DNA from: Cephaloticoccus sp.
GTDB taxonomy: Bacteria; Verrucomicrobiota; Verrucomicrobiia; Opitutales; Opitutaceae
NCBI GenBank assembly: GCA_030833445.1
Contig: JAURHD010000002.1
Coordinates: 62,001-126,000 of the forward strand
Direction of reading: 5' to 3'
DNA: 64,000 bases
How positions within the stretch are numbered: position 1 is the stretch's first letter; the number at the start of each line of letters is the position of its first letter. This document shows positions 53,690 through 63,859 of this stretch, in pieces. The notes under the pieces are model-generated. The model did no database searches. It saw nothing but the letters and a program-made list of their open reading frames with translations, and was not told the DNA's origin. Position numbers and translations under genes: made by a program.

Positions 53690-55351
53690 TCAGTCTCCCA
53701 ACAGTTCAGCCGCGTGAGCCAAAGCGCTCTTCGCATTACGATCGCCCAGCATGCGCGCGAGTTCACTGAGACGTGATTTCCGATTCATCTGGATCGGTGC
53801 AATCGTAACAACCGCCCGGTCTTTCGTCTGGTCTTTTTCGACCACCAAATGACAGGTGGCCTGGGCCGCGACTTGCGGTAAGTGGGTTACACAGAGCACT
53901 TGATGGTTTTGGGCGATCTCGGCCATTTTTTGGCCCACGACACTGCCGATCTCTCCTCCGACGTTGGCATCGACTTCATCGAAAACCAGCAGAGGGACCC
54001 CATCCAAGTCCGCCAAGACCGTCTTGAGCGCGAGCATCACCCGTGCCAGTTCACCACTGGATGCGATGCGACTCAGTGGCAGGGCCGCCTCACCGACATT
54101 CGGGGAGAACATAAACTCAACCCCGCAATCACCCGTGGGTCCAAGCTCTGCCAACGGCACAATCCCGATCTGAAACTCCGATTTGGCGAAGCCCAACTGG
54201 GCAATCATTTTGGCGGCCAGCTTAGCCAAGGTTTTGGCCGCCTTCTCGCGGTGCTCGCGTAAAATCGCAGCCTGCTTCCGGGCCAATTTAAGCGCCTCAG
54301 ACATTTGTTTCTCAAGTCGCAGCAGCGCACCTTCAATATCGCCCTGCACCTCCAACTGACGACGCATGGCATCGCGCGCCGCAATCACGGCCGCCAAATC
54401 TTTGCCGTGCTTCCGCTGCAGATCCAACCATGTGTTCATGCTCTCCTGCAACTGCTCGGCTTGCTCCGGATCAAACTGCAATTGCTCCACCAAGGTGGTG
54501 ACTTCCGCTGCGATATCATTGAGTTCGACCGACAGACCCGTGAGTCGCTCGACGAGTGATCCACTAGCCGGATCCAAATCCTGCAACTGGCGTGCCTCAC
54601 GCAGCGTCGCCGCAATTTTGCTTTCGGCCCCGTCTTCCCCGCTCAACCCCTCCGCCAATCGGCCGGCCAATTCGATCAGGCCCTGCGACTGACTCATTCG
54701 TTTAAAATCTACTTCCAGTTTGTCGATCGACTCTGCGGTGAGCTCGAGCGCATCCATTCGCGCCAACTGATTCTGTAAAAACTCCAGTTGAGCCGGAGAC
54801 AGTTTTGTCTCTCCGCTAATCCGATCATGTTCCGCCACGAGATCCATCCATCGGCGATACGACTCGGCATAGGTCGCAAGCTGGCCTTCGCAACGTCCGT
54901 AAAGATCCAACAATTCCAACTGGCAACTGTCTTTCAACAAGCGACGGGGTTCACTCGGACCGTGAAAATCGATCCACCGCTCACCGATTTGTTGCAGGGA
55001 GGATAAGGTCGCCAATCCCCCGTTGACGGTGATCTTGGGCGCCTTGTCGCGCATCAGACTCCGTTTGATCAACAGCAGTCCCTCTTCACACCGGGGTAGA
55101 TCCAATGTCTCCAGCAAGGCATCCATCTTGGCCGAATCCGTAAAATAGAGACTGGCCTCGACCTCACATCCTTCGGCTCCTTGTCGAATGATGGATTTGT
55201 CTGCCCGTTCACCGGCCAGCAAGCTGAGTGCTCCCAGCAGGATGCTCTTACCCGCACCGGTCTCACCGGTAACGGCCGTGAATCCCGCTTCAAAATCGAG
55301 CGCGACCTCCTCCAATAGGGCGAGATTGCGGATGCGAAGCGATTGCAGCAT
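53690..55351 (-). CDS. recN: DNA repair protein RecN
   Basis: SMC-like double-strand-break repair ATPase of 553 residues, starting MLQSLRIRNLALLEEVALDFEAG. Walker A is GETGAGKS (29-36). A central coiled coil (about 150-370) has the helices around LLRLEKQMSEALKLARKQAA. The C-terminal ABC half has the signature IASSGELARVMLALK and Walker B VPLLVFDEVDANVGGE, with the H-loop region VLCVTHLPQVAA. The frame is open 43 codons upstream but the family starts at the chosen Met. It is convergent with ccsA, with one base between the stops. Confidence 0.96.
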   Translation of the reverse strand: MLQSLRIRNLALLEEVALDFEAGFTAVTGETGAGKSILLGALSLLAGERADKSIIRQGAEGCEVEASLYFTDSAKMDALLETLDLPRCEEGLLLIKRSLMRDKAPKITVNGGLATLSSLQQIGERWIDFHGPSEPRRLLKDSCQLELLDLYGRCEGQLATYAESYRRWMDLVAEHDRISGETKLSPAQLEFLQNQLARMDALELTAESIDKLEVDFKRMSQSQGLIELAGRLAEGLSGEDGAESKIAATLREARQLQDLDPASGSLVERLTGLSVELNDIAAEVTTLVEQLQFDPEQAEQLQESMNTWLDLQRKHGKDLAAVIAARDAMRRQLEVQGDIEGALLRLEKQMSEALKLARKQAAILREHREKAAKTLAKLAAKMIAQLGFAKSEFQIGIVPLAELGPTGDCGVEFMFSPNVGEAALPLSRIASSGELARVMLALKTVLADLDGVPLLVFDEVDANVGGEIGSVVGQKMAEIAQNHQVLCVTHLPQVAAQATCHLVVEKDQTKDRAVVTIAPIQMNRKSRLSELARMLGDRNAKSALAHAAELLGD

Positions 55352-55491
55352 GGGAGCATACGGGACAAAAACCGCCCGTGTTTCAAGCGATGTATGTGTG
55401 ATTTCGACGTTCGTCGGTCTCTCCCACCCCAAAGAGAATTTTACTTGCACATCGCCTCCGCTCTCGTGCTTACTCACCAACTCATTTTTTG

Positions 55492-55568
55492 GGACCCTTA
55501 GCTCAGTTGGTTAGAGCGTTTCGTTGACATCGAAGAGGTCACTGGTTCGAGCCCAGTAGGGTCCACCA
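55492..55568 (+). tRNA. tRNA-Val (GAC)
   Basis: Acceptor arm GGACCCT pairs with AGGGTCC. The D-arm reads GCTC...GAGC, the anticodon stem TTTCG/CGAAG encloses loop TTGACAT with anticodon GAC at 55526-55528, and the T-arm is ACTGG/CCAGT. The 3' CCA is encoded. It decodes GUC and GUU. A TTGCAC at 55445-55450 could be its -35. It is followed directly by a strong terminator. Confidence 0.97.
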
Positions 55569-55572
55569 TCTT

Positions 55573-55605
55573 GCCGTTCAACTTGTTGGTTGAACGGCTT
55601 TTTTA
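55573..55605 (+). terminator. Rho-independent terminator of tRNA-Val
   Basis: GCCGTTCAAC (55573-55582), loop TTGTTG, GTTGAACGGC (55589-55598), then TTTTTT (55599-55604). It lies five bases after the tRNA CCA end. Confidence 0.93.
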
Positions 55606-55608
55606 TAA

Positions 55609-56553
55609 TTATGCTCCGGCCAGAATTGAGGCTGCAGTGACGCGGTCCCGGGCAATTTGCTTCTCCAATTCGATCACCCCGGAGAACTGCTGCTCCCCGC
55701 GTAGAAATGCATGAAATTCAACCGTGAGTTCTTCGCCGGGACCATACGGACAGTCGGTCAGGAGATGAACTTCCAACCGAGGCTCCGTGGTGTCCTCTAC
55801 CGTAGGTCGCAGCCCATAATTCGCCACCCCAGGCAATGAAGGACTGCCATCTTCTTTTCGCACTTTCACCGCATAAACCCCAAACCGGGGCCGCAGATCC
55901 GGAACCCAGTTCAGGTTCAAGGTAGGAAACCCAATTTTCCGACCCAAACCTTTACCCGGCACCACCGTGCCATCCGCGAAATACTCATAGCCCAGCATCT
56001 GATTTGCCCGTTCAATCTCTCCCTTTTCAAGTAACGAGCGGATGGCTGTGCTACTGATCGCTTCGTCCTCATTCCGCACCCGCGGCACGCTGACGACATT
56101 CAGGCCCGAACCTTTCGCAGACTGTTTCAACAGGCCAACGTCACCCATCCTTCCGCGACCAAAACGCCAGTTCTCGCCCACATAAACTACCTTCAAGCGT
56201 GGCAGATTGTGCTGCAGCATCGGCAGAAATTTTTCGGCGGGCAACGCGGCAAATTCCGGCGTAAACGGCTCCGTAATCAATGCTGAGACTCCAAGTCGGT
56301 TCAATACGTGCGCCTTTACGGCCGGAGTCATGATTATGCGGGTGACATCCTGTGGACGGAACAGCACACTGGGATGCGGCCAAAATGTGAGCACCGCTAC
56401 GACGCCATTCTCCTCTTTTGCGGCATCCACCGCCTGTTGGATAACCGCCTGATGTCCTCGATGTAGTCCGTCAAACATCCCCACGGCCAGATGCAATGGC
56501 CGGTCTGGCAACTGGGAGGCAGCAAGGCCGCTAAATTGGAGAATTGCACTCAC
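55609..56553 (-). CDS. ribF: Bifunctional riboflavin kinase / FAD synthetase
   Basis: Makes FMN and FAD from riboflavin, 314 residues. The N-terminal FAD synthetase half shows [18 protein letters not shown] with the H-x-G-H nucleotidyltransferase motif, and the middle shows [16 protein letters not shown] and [13 protein letters not shown]. The C-terminal flavokinase half has [19 protein letters not shown] and [21 protein letters not shown]. Its ATG overlaps the truB stop by four bases. It is the last gene of the nusA-infB-rbfA-nrnA-truB operon. Confidence 0.96.
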   Translation of the reverse strand: MSAILQFSGLAASQLPDRPLHLAVGMFDGLHRGHQAVIQQAVDAAKEENGVVAVLTFWPHPSVLFRPQDVTRIIMTPAVKAHVLNRLGVSALITEPFTPEFAALPAEKFLPMLQHNLPRLKVVYVGENWRFGRGRMGDVGLLKQSAKGSGLNVVSVPRVRNEDEAISSTAIRSLLEKGEIERANQMLGYEYFADGTVVPGKGLGRKIGFPTLNLNWVPDLRPRFGVYAVKVRKEDGSPSLPGVANYGLRPTVEDTTEPRLEVHLLTDCPYGPGEELTVEFHAFLRGEQQFSGVIELEKQIARDRVTAASILAGA

Positions 56554-57275
56554 AGAGCCACACTCGGGGCGGCCTCATGGATGGGAATCAGCCGCTTTTC
56601 AATATCAGGCAATGACAGGCTCTGTATCTCATCCAGGGTAAGTGCCTGCGAAATATTAAACCGATCGGTCGCGGTCCGGCGCAAGGCCGAGAGGTGGGCA
56701 CCACAACCGAGCTTCTGTCCCAAATCGTGGGCCAGAGTCCGCACATAGGTGCCTTTGCTGCACCGCAGTCGGAAATCCAAATGCGGGAGGGCGAAACGCG
56801 TAAGCTCATAGGCGGAAACGCGGATAAACCGGGGTTCACGCACCACCTCTTCACCTTTGCGTGCTTTTTTGTAGAGTGGCACCCCGTCGATCTTGATCGC
56901 GGAATACATGGGAGGCATCTGATACTGATCACCCATGAAGGATTGGATGGCCGCTTCGATCTCCTTCTGGGTGTAGGCGGGAACCGGTCGCGTTTCCATC
57001 ACTTGGCCCTCGGCATCCTGCGAGTCCGTGATTTTGCCGAGTTCAATCGTCCCGGTGTATTCCTTGTCGAGGCTGATCAGATATTGGGAAATCCGCGTGG
57101 CCTTGCCCACCAAGATGATCAACAACCCCGTGGCCATGGGATCGAGCGTGCCGGCGTGACCGATCTTGCGGGTCTTCAATTTTCCGCGCAAACGGGCCAC
57201 CACGTCGTGCGAGGTATGATCAGTGGGTTTGTCCACCAGCAACACCCCGCACATTTCGTTTGGAGGCGACATCAT
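56550..57275 (-). CDS. truB: tRNA pseudouridine-55 synthase
   Basis: Pseudouridine synthase acting on U55 of tRNA, 241 residues. The catalytic Asp is D45 in [14 protein letters not shown], the family hallmark. Other segments are [39 protein letters not shown] and [21 protein letters not shown]. The start [10 protein letters not shown] is used because it overlaps the nrnA stop in ATGA; the Met eight codons in is an alternative. Placement between nrnA and ribF is the standard order of this operon. Confidence 0.96.
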   Translation of the reverse strand: MMSPPNEMCGVLLVDKPTDHTSHDVVARLRGKLKTRKIGHAGTLDPMATGLLIILVGKATRISQYLISLDKEYTGTIELGKITDSQDAEGQVMETRPVPAYTQKEIEAAIQSFMGDQYQMPPMYSAIKIDGVPLYKKARKGEEVVREPRFIRVSAYELTRFALPHLDFRLRCSKGTYVRTLAHDLGQKLGCGAHLSALRRTATDRFNISQALTLDEIQSLSLPDIEKRLIPIHEAAPSVAL

Positions 57276-58291
57276 GTTACGGCTGCTCCGGCTTCATCGA
57301 CTTGTTTGATTTGCACGGCAATGGCCTCAACCAAACGCCGGTAAAATTCCGTGGTATCTATTTTCAAACTCAACCCGGCAGCGGCGGCGTGTCCCCCACC
57401 TTGGAATTGCGCGGCAATACGATCCAGGCGGTAGGCCGTATCCGTCGCACGCAAACTGGCTTTCAAGGTGCCATCCTCCCGCTCTTCGATCAACACGCCC
57501 ACATCCACTCCTTCAATGGAGCGCGCATAATCGACCAATCCCTCGGTATCCTCAGAATTTGAACCCGTGGCCTCAAAGATTCCGCGCGGTAAAATGCCGA
57601 TGCATACCCGGTCATCGCACTCCATTTTGAGTGATTTGAGAAAAGCCTCCAGTAAGCGCAATTTCCCCATGGATTCGCGTTCGTATAATTCAAAGCCGAC
57701 AATATTCGGTTGCGCGCCATAGACCAGAAGCTCGGCCGACAACACGAATGAACGGTGAGTGGTGGAAGGAAAGCGGAATTGTCCGGTATCGGTCAGGATT
57801 CCGGTGTAAAGCCCTTGGGCCGCGACGGCATCGACCGCGTAACCGAGGTCGATAAAAATGCCGGCCAAAATTTCAGCCGTGGCTGCCGAACCGGTATGAA
57901 TGAAGTCATACTCCGCATATCCAACATTGGAAATGTGGTGATCCACCATCGCAATCGGCCGCGGAAATGCGGCCTGCAATCGGCTCCCGGCCCGAAAGCC
58001 ATCCGCACAATCGACAAAGATCGCGGTGTATTCATCGGCAACCGCGAGAATTTCATCGGTGCGCAGAAACGGCACCTCGGTGACAAGAAATTTGAGCCGC
58101 CGTGGAACGACATCCGCATTGACGCATACGACATCCAATCCGCGCTGGGCCAGCACCCGGGCAAGTCCCACTTGCGAACCAATGCAGTCTCCATCCGGCC
58201 GGGCATGTCCAATCACGGCAATTTTCTTTCCCGCCAATTGCGAAACCATGGCGGCGAAGCGTGCAGACAGCTCCGGATAAAACTTATCCAT
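57272..58291 (-). CDS. nrnA: DHH phosphoesterase, NrnA-like (oligoribonuclease / pAp phosphatase)
   Basis: DHH-DHHA1 family enzyme of 339 residues degrading short RNA oligomers and possibly pAp. Metal-binding residues show in [14 protein letters not shown] (H29, D33, D35), [11 protein letters not shown] and [16 protein letters not shown] (the DHH motif itself). The C-terminal DHHA1 region has [14 protein letters not shown]. The start ATG shares its first base with the rbfA stop (TAATG), and its end overlaps truB. Substrate preference cannot be set by sequence alone. Confidence 0.92.
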   Translation of the reverse strand: MDKFYPELSARFAAMVSQLAGKKIAVIGHARPDGDCIGSQVGLARVLAQRGLDVVCVNADVVPRRLKFLVTEVPFLRTDEILAVADEYTAIFVDCADGFRAGSRLQAAFPRPIAMVDHHISNVGYAEYDFIHTGSAATAEILAGIFIDLGYAVDAVAAQGLYTGILTDTGQFRFPSTTHRSFVLSAELLVYGAQPNIVGFELYERESMGKLRLLEAFLKSLKMECDDRVCIGILPRGIFEATGSNSEDTEGLVDYARSIEGVDVGVLIEEREDGTLKASLRATDTAYRLDRIAAQFQGGGHAAAAGLSLKIDTTEFYRRLVEAIAVQIKQVDEAGAAVT

Positions 58292-58644
58292 TACGCTTTC
58301 TCTCCGCTTTCCCGATCCACCTCATCCAGCAACTGCACGATCCGCGTCCCGCGCTCAGCAGCGTGATCGAGCACATATTCGAGTTTGGGCAGAAACTTGA
58401 GCACAATCCGCTTGCTCAATTCGCGGCGGATCAAAGGAGCCTGTTTGCGCAACCACTTCAGTTTTTCATCCACTACCTCGTCGTCGCCCACGATGGATAC
58501 AAAAACCCGGCCGTCTCGAAGATCAGGGGACACGCGCACCTCGGTGATCGTAATCGTCACGGCTTCAGCTTGGTGCTGTTGACGCAAGACATCACTGATT
58601 TCGCGCTGAATCAGCACATTGACACGCAGGGTGCGGTTGCTCAT
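58291..58644 (-). CDS. rbfA: Ribosome-binding factor A
   Basis: Small-subunit maturation factor of 117 residues with the KH-like fold, binding 16S rRNA helix 1. It begins MSNRTLRVNVLIQREISDVL. The family segment VTITEVRVSPDLRDGRVFVSIVG is followed by FLPKLEYVLDHAAERGTRIVQLL. It lies 68 bases after the infB stop and shares one base with nrnA. The position infB-rbfA is standard. Confidence 0.95.
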   Translation of the reverse strand: MSNRTLRVNVLIQREISDVLRQQHQAEAVTITITEVRVSPDLRDGRVFVSIVGDDEVVDEKLKWLRKQAPLIRRELSKRIVLKFLPKLEYVLDHAAERGTRIVQLLDEVDRESGEKA

Positions 58645-58712
58645 GGCGCAGGTGTGATTGGGTTGTCAGATAGTGGGGACAACCGATCCTCCATGATCCG
58701 TTGTCCGTTAGG

Positions 58713-61067
58713 TCAGAGTGAGGCGCGCACCTTTTGCACCTCGTAGCACTCGATAATATCGCCGGCTTCATAGCCGTTGAAATCATCCAGTTTGATACCG
58801 CACTCGAGACCGGCGCGCACTTCATTCGCGTCGTCCTTGAAGCGCTTGAGCGTGCTCACCTTGCCCTCGTGAATGATATCCTTCTTGCGCCGCAGCCGGG
58901 CGAGCGAATTGCGGGTGATCTTGCCTTCAGTGACCAGACAGCCGGCGACAAACCCTTTGGCGAGCGGGAATACCTGACGCACTTCGGCTCCACCCAGCTT
59001 GATCTCTTTCAGATCCGGCTCGAGCATGTCGGCCATCGTCTCGCGCACTTTGTCGCCGAGTTCGTAAATGATGTCGAAAGACTCAATGCGCACCCCATGG
59101 TGCTTCGCCAGCGGGGTCACTCCGTTTTCCAACTTGGTGTGGAAAGCGATGATCATGGCGTCAGAAGCACTGGCCATCAGGACGTCATTCTTGGTCACCA
59201 AGCCGACATCACCGGCGATGATTTCCATTGAAACCTTGGTGCTTTGAATTCCTTCGAGAATGTTGCGCACAGCCTCAGCCGAACCAAAAACGTCCGTCTT
59301 GAGGATCACCTTGAGGACCTTGGCTTGGGACGCGGCAATATTGGCAAAGAGCTTCTCAACTGAAACCTCCTTGGGCGCAGCTGCCGCGCGGGTGGTCAAC
59401 TGCTTGAGGCGTAGTTGCTCTTCCTCGGCCAAATCCTCGGCCATGCGTGCGTTCTTGACCGCCTTGAAAGCGGCACCGCTTTCAGGTGCACCGGACCAGC
59501 CGATCACGCGGACTGGGGTGGACGGCGGGGCAACTTTAACATTCTTGCCCTCGTCATCGAACATCGCGCGAACTTTTGCATAATAGGATCCGCAGACAAT
59601 CGAATCGCCGACGCGCAACGTGCCGCGTTGAACAATAACCGTGGCCAAGGGACCACGGCCAAAATCAATTTCCGATTCCACCACGATGCCGCTGGCCTCG
59701 GCCTTCGGGTTGGCCTTGAGCTCGAGCAGGTCCGTTTGGAGAAGGATCATTTCCAGCAGGGTGTCGACCCCCTCGCCCTTGATGGCGGATACCGGCACCG
59801 TAATCGTTTCACCGCCCCAATCTTCCGGCGCGATGTTACGTTGCTGCATCTGGGTCTTCACCTGGTCCAGATTGGCACCTTTTACGTCCATCTTGTTGAC
59901 GGCCACGATCAGCGCGACCCCGGCATCCTTGGCGTGTTTGAGCGCTTCATCCGTCTGCGGCATGAAGCCGTCATCGGCGGCCACCACGAGCACGGCAATG
60001 TCGGTCACATCCGCACCGCGGGCGCGCATTTTGGTGAAAGCAGCGTGACCCGGAGTATCCAAAAAGGTGATTTTGCGACCATCGCGCTCAATCTGGTAAG
60101 CACCGATGTGCTGGGTGATGCCACCGGCTTCTCCCGCCACGACCTTGGTCTTGCGAATCGAATCAAGCAGTGAGGTTTTGCCGTGGTCGACGTGGCCGAG
60201 AATACAAACCACCGGGGGCCGCGTCTCGAGATTCTCGAGCTCTTCGACTTCAGGATCAACGACCTGCTTTTCCTCTGCGGCGGCCTGTTGGGCGGCTCCT
60301 TCGCCGCGGTGTTTGATCTCCAGGATAAATCCGTGTTTCTCTGCAACGGAGATGGCCACCGCTTCCTCGATTGTAGAATTCATCGAGGCAAAACCACCCG
60401 CTTGGTTGAGCTCGGAAATGAGCTTAAACGGCTTCATGCCGAGTTCGACCGCAAAGTCTCGGACGATAATAGGGGGCTTGATCTGGATGACTTTTACCTC
60501 CCCGGTGTTCATCACCGCTTTTTCGGCCGCGGGAGCAATGGTCGGAGTCGGTTTGGGCCCGGACAAATCTGCCGTTGGAATCGGGGGGACCGCCGGGGCA
60601 GCAGCTGGAGGACGCGAAACCGGTGGCGGAACCGAAGCCGGAGCTTTTACCCCGGGAGTCGCCGGTAAAGGCGCTGGCTGTGAGACCGGTGTGGCGGGTG
60701 CTTTGGGAGGGGCGGGTGTCGCTGGGCGAACCGGCATCGCGGGAGCCTTCGGGGCTTCACCGGCTTTCTCCGCTTTTTCACGCGCAATATCACCGGCTGA
60801 TTTCACAAATGCCCCCATGGGCACGTTAACTTTCGGGGGAGCATTTTTCGAAACCGCAGGCGTCGGACTTGCCACAGGTTCGGCCACGGCGGCTTCCTTG
60901 GTTTCCGGCTCAGGTTGTTTCAACTCCTGCACCAAGGCCTCGGCCGAGATATTGTCGATCGTGCTGGAAACGCTCTTCACATCGAAGTTGCGCTCCTTGA
61001 GCAGGGTCAACAGCTCCTTGTTGTCCATGCCGATCTTCTTGGCGAGTTCGTGAATGCGGATACTCAT
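58713..61067 (-). CDS. infB: Translation initiation factor IF-2
   Basis: GTPase of 784 residues that places initiator tRNA on the ribosome. It opens with an IF2_N helix (MSIRIHELAKKIGMDNKELL), then a proline/alanine-rich linker (about 60-190) and a second IF2_N motif. The G domain has G1 GHVDHGKTS, G3 DTPGHAAF and G4 NKMD. EF-Tu-like domain II and the C-terminal fMet-tRNA-binding region (ending GYEAGDIIECYEVQ) follow. The linker contains about 130 residues rich in P/A. The gene is 43 bases after nusA. Confidence 0.97.
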   Translation of the reverse strand: MSIRIHELAKKIGMDNKELLTLLKERNFDVKSVSSTIDNISAEALVQELKQPEPETKEAAVAEPVASPTPAVSKNAPPKVNVPMGAFVKSAGDIAREKAEKAGEAPKAPAMPVRPATPAPPKAPATPVSQPAPLPATPGVKAPASVPPPVSRPPAAAPAVPPIPTADLSGPKPTPTIAPAAEKAVMNTGEVKVIQIKPPIIVRDFAVELGMKPFKLISELNQAGGFASMNSTIEEAVAISVAEKHGFILEIKHRGEGAAQQAAAEEKQVVDPEVEELENLETRPPVVCILGHVDHGKTSLLDSIRKTKVVAGEAGGITQHIGAYQIERDGRKITFLDTPGHAAFTKMRARGADVTDIAVLVVAADDGFMPQTDEALKHAKDAGVALIVAVNKMDVKGANLDQVKTQMQQRNIAPEDWGGETITVPVSAIKGEGVDTLLEMILLQTDLLELKANPKAEASGIVVESEIDFGRGPLATVIVQRGTLRVGDSIVCGSYYAKVRAMFDDEGKNVKVAPPSTPVRVIGWSGAPESGAAFKAVKNARMAEDLAEEEQLRLKQLTTRAAAAPKEVSVEKLFANIAASQAKVLKVILKTDVFGSAEAVRNILEGIQSTKVSMEIIAGDVGLVTKNDVLMASASDAMIIAFHTKLENGVTPLAKHHGVRIESFDIIYELGDKVRETMADMLEPDLKEIKLGGAEVRQVFPLAKGFVAGCLVTEGKITRNSLARLRRKKDIIHEGKVSTLKRFKDDANEVRAGLECGIKLDDFNGYEAGDIIECYEVQKVRASL

Positions 61068-61110
61068 CAGTAATTTGTCGTGATAAAACGGGTCTGCTTA
61101 TGCGTTATGG

Positions 61111-62343
61111 TTATTCTTGTTGGGCGGCGACGCGTTCGATAATCGCAGCGGCTTCTTCAGCGGTGAACCCGGCATCCACCAAGTCATCGGCTTCAACACC
61201 TTCGAAGGCGCCGGGTGAATTGATGCCCATCTCAACAAGGCGGCCGGCAATTCCTTTGTCCAAAGCAAAGGTCGTGACCAAAAGCTCAATGGCGGTCTGA
61301 ACCGGATCGTCACTCACGGCCTTGAATTCCTCAATATCAAGGCGCCAACCGATCAGGCGGGAAGTAAGACGGGCATTCTGCCCCTTGCGTCCGATGGCAA
61401 TCGCGAGATCTTCCGTGGCAACCTTGAGCAGGATACGATGACTGTGCTCGTCGATGATGATGTCACGCGGCACGGCCGGCTTTAACGCCTCCAGGATCAT
61501 TTCACGCGGATCACTGAAGTAACGGATGATATCGATCTTCTCACCACCGAGTTCACGCACGATGGTTTTGACGCGGGCACCACGGGCACCGACGCAAGCG
61601 CCGACGGGGTCGACTTTGCTGTCGGCACTCGTCACGGCAATCTTCGTGCGATAGCCGGGCTCACGGGCAAACGCCTCGATCTTGACCGTGCCATCAGCGA
61701 TCTCGGTCACTTCGAGTTCGAAGAGACGTCGCACGAACTTCGGGCTGGCGCGGCTGAGAATGATTTCAGGTCCGCGTGGGGAAGAATCAATGGATAGGAG
61801 CAGGCAGCGAATACGTTCGCCGGGTTGATATTCTTCACCCGGAACCTGCTCGCGCGAGGTCATCACGGCCTCGGCCTTGCCCAAATCGATATAGAGATCA
61901 CTGCGCTCGCGACGACGCACCGTGCCGGTTACGACATTGCCAACCTGATCCTTGAAATCGTCATAAATACGATCCTTCTCAAACTGACGCAGTCGTTGCA
62001 TCACCGCCTGACGGGCGGTTTGAGCGGCGATACGTCCCAGCGTGGAGGGGTCGATTTCCTTCTCGATCATCTCACCCAGCTGCGCACCCGGCTTGATCAC
62101 TTGGGCGCGTTCGACGTGGATCTCAGTGCGTGGATCACTAACGGAATCAACGACTTTCAACAAAGCCCAGGCGTGCATCTGCCCGTTTTTCTCGTTGATC
62201 TCAATCTTAAGCTCTTGACCGGAGTTAACCCCTTTTTGAGCAGCCGTCTTCAAGGCATTGGTAATCGTGGCGATCATGTCGGCACGGCCAATCCCCTTTT
62301 CCTTCTCCATGTATTCTAGAACGGATAGTATTTCGCTGCTCAT
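61111..62343 (-). CDS. nusA: Transcription termination/antitermination factor NusA
   Basis: A 410-residue transcription elongation factor. Domains in order are the N-terminal RNA-polymerase-binding domain (1-125), the S1 domain (about 135-200, [21 protein letters not shown]) and KH1/KH2 ([19 protein letters not shown] and [17 protein letters not shown]). A short C-terminal helix-hairpin-helix ([20 protein letters not shown]) closes it. The length is typical for a bacterium with one short C-terminal repeat. RimP, normally encoded just upstream, is absent. A hairpin with a 9-base T-run ends 17 bases before its start codon. Confidence 0.97.
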   Translation of the reverse strand: MSSEILSVLEYMEKEKGIGRADMIATITNALKTAAQKGVNSGQELKIEINEKNGQMHAWALLKVVDSVSDPRTEIHVERAQVIKPGAQLGEMIEKEIDPSTLGRIAAQTARQAVMQRLRQFEKDRIYDDFKDQVGNVVTGTVRRRERSDLYIDLGKAEAVMTSREQVPGEEYQPGERIRCLLLSIDSSPRGPEIILSRASPKFVRRLFELEVTEIADGTVKIEAFAREPGYRTKIAVTSADSKVDPVGACVGARGARVKTIVRELGGEKIDIIRYFSDPREMILEALKPAVPRDIIIDEHSHRILLKVATEDLAIAIGRKGQNARLTSRLIGWRLDIEEFKAVSDDPVQTAIELLVTTFALDKGIAGRLVEMGINSPGAFEGVEADDLVDAGFTAEEAAAIIERVAAQQE

Positions 62344-62360
62344 ATGCTTGTTTAAATGGG

Positions 62361-62385
62361 AAAAAAAAAGCGGGCCGGAAGGCCC
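62361..62385 (-). terminator. Hairpin/T-run abutting nusA, possible attenuator
   Basis: On the minus strand GGGCC (62385-62381), loop TTCC, GGCCC (62376-62372) is followed by C, G and nine T-run-like bases reaching 62361. The nusA ATG is at 62343, so a promoter cannot easily fit between. The structure must either end the upstream DUF2851 transcript or sit in the nusA leader. A second small hairpin (CACTTT/AAAGTG, 62385-62400) overlaps its base. Confidence 0.65.
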
Positions 62386-62568
62386 ACTTTCATAAAAGTG
62401 AGTGTGAGTAAGAAGGGAAAAACTATTTCTACTTCAATCCATGTCAAGAGCCCACGGAGCGGCCTGTAGCCTCTCTCGCAAGTAACCAACCAATGAGACC
62501 TTGCACAACTCCATGACAAAATGTCGCTCGTTCCGAGCCGGAACAATCAGTTTGCCTCAAGACCAAAT

Positions 62569-63669
62569 TCAGACTCTGCGGCATATCCCCCGGATACCAA
62601 TGATACCAAAATCCCTGCAAATCCGCTCCAATTTGGGCCGATAATAGAGGCAAAATCCATCACAGATCATCGTATCCAGCCGGGTCCCACCAACGGACTC
62701 TGCACATAATTGGGCCCCAAAACGCATTCGCCATCCCCGCAGACCCAAATCACGCCGCACTTGTCTGGTCGATCCTGCGGATGAAGCCACCGGGATGTCG
62801 GTTCCCAAGTTCAAAAGTCTTTGGGGCCAATCCGGCACGTTGGACACCCAATCCAAGTATTGTTGCAGACGTCGCTTTGGCGCGTTGGCCGGTCGGACCC
62901 CAGATCGTGCCCAATGACCACCTTCCTCCCGCATCAATCCATCGGCAGTGAGTCGCCCGTCTGCTCGCCACTCTTTCAACGAATGACGGCCCGCCAGATT
63001 CAACATCGGAACTCGATTATAACGGTAGCCCAGTATCTCCATTGCCGTCTGGTGACATGCCTCGACCCAACCCAATTTGCCGATCCGAATTTCAGCAAAG
63101 CGTCTCTTTTGATGCCAGCGATGAACTGCCGCGGCCAACCATTGCCCGCTCAACTCCTCGGGATCAGTGCCCTGCACCAATTCCAACAGACGTATCTCGG
63201 AATAATTCGCCAAATTCGCCACCGCTTCATCAGCCGCGTATTCCTCCAAATCATGGCGCAGATATGGCAACAACGCCAGAATCGGGATGGGTTGTCCATT
63301 ACTGCCGATCGTAACCGTGCCTGGTTTCGGCGGAAACAATACGACATGCAGTTTTACTCCGTCGTAAGTGCGATCATTCACATGTCCATGGGCATGCCAG
63401 TCTTCCGCCCGCAAATGCAGTTCCACATCGCCGGTCACCACTGGGCCATCGCCCCATCGCCAGCGGGCGTGTCGAAAATCCGGTCCAGCCAGCAGATTCC
63501 ATTTTCCGGGACTGAGTAATTCTATCCTGCCACCCGATTCCGTCCGGATCGCAGCTTGATCAAAGCCACCCAGGGCCCAGATTTTCTGCAGTAATTTTTC
63601 CGAAAAGGTGAATGGCCCATACAACCCTTGAATTTCCGCAACAGCCGGATTGGGTTCAGGCGCACTCAT
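62569..63669 (-). CDS. DUF2851 family protein
   Basis: A 366-residue conserved protein of unknown function seen in Bacteroidota and Verrucomicrobiota. Family signatures are GDVELHLRAEDWHAHGHVN directly followed by D-R-T-Y-D-G-V-K-L-H-V-V, and RPANAPKRRLQQYL, alongside ELVQGTDPEELSGQWLAAAV. No TM or signal peptide is visible, so cytoplasmic. The predicted fold has nuclease-like acid/His residues (D-V-E-x-H) but no activity is known to me. It lies upstream of nusA on the same strand with about 225 bases between, containing the hairpin described; I see nothing else there. Confidence 0.85.
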   Translation of the reverse strand: MSAPEPNPAVAEIQGLYGPFTFSEKLLQKIWALGGFDQAAIRTESGGRIELLSPGKWNLLAGPDFRHARWRWGDGPVVTGDVELHLRAEDWHAHGHVNDRTYDGVKLHVVLFPPKPGTVTIGSNGQPIPILALLPYLRHDLEEYAADEAVANLANYSEIRLLELVQGTDPEELSGQWLAAAVHRWHQKRRFAEIRIGKLGWVEACHQTAMEILGYRYNRVPMLNLAGRHSLKEWRADGRLTADGLMREEGGHWARSGVRPANAPKRRLQQYLDWVSNVPDWPQRLLNLGTDIPVASSAGSTRQVRRDLGLRGWRMRFGAQLCAESVGGTRLDTMICDGFCLYYRPKLERICRDFGIIGIRGICRRV

Positions 63670-63741
63670 GCTGGGAGCATGGAGCGACTAAGAAAGCTGG
63701 ACAAGTGCGGGTTTTCGCAAAACTTCTCCCTCTACGAGAAC

Positions 63742-63829
63742 GGAGAGGTGGCAGAGTGGTCTATCGCGATGGTCTTGAAAACCATTGAGCCGCAAGGTTC
63801 CGGGGGTTCGAATCCCTCCCTCTCCGCCA
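63742..63829 (+). tRNA. tRNA-Ser (UGA anticodon)
   Basis: Class II tRNA with acceptor GGAGAGG/CCTCTCC, anticodon stem ATGGT/ACCAT around CTTGAAA and anticodon TGA at 63776-63778. It has the long variable arm typical of serine tRNAs (GAGCCGCAAGGTTC) and an encoded 3' CCA. It decodes UCA and related codons. The symporter gene starts 31 bases downstream on the same strand. Confidence 0.96.
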
Positions 63830-63859
63830 CTTACCCCAACCCCAGAACCCCACTCCCCC

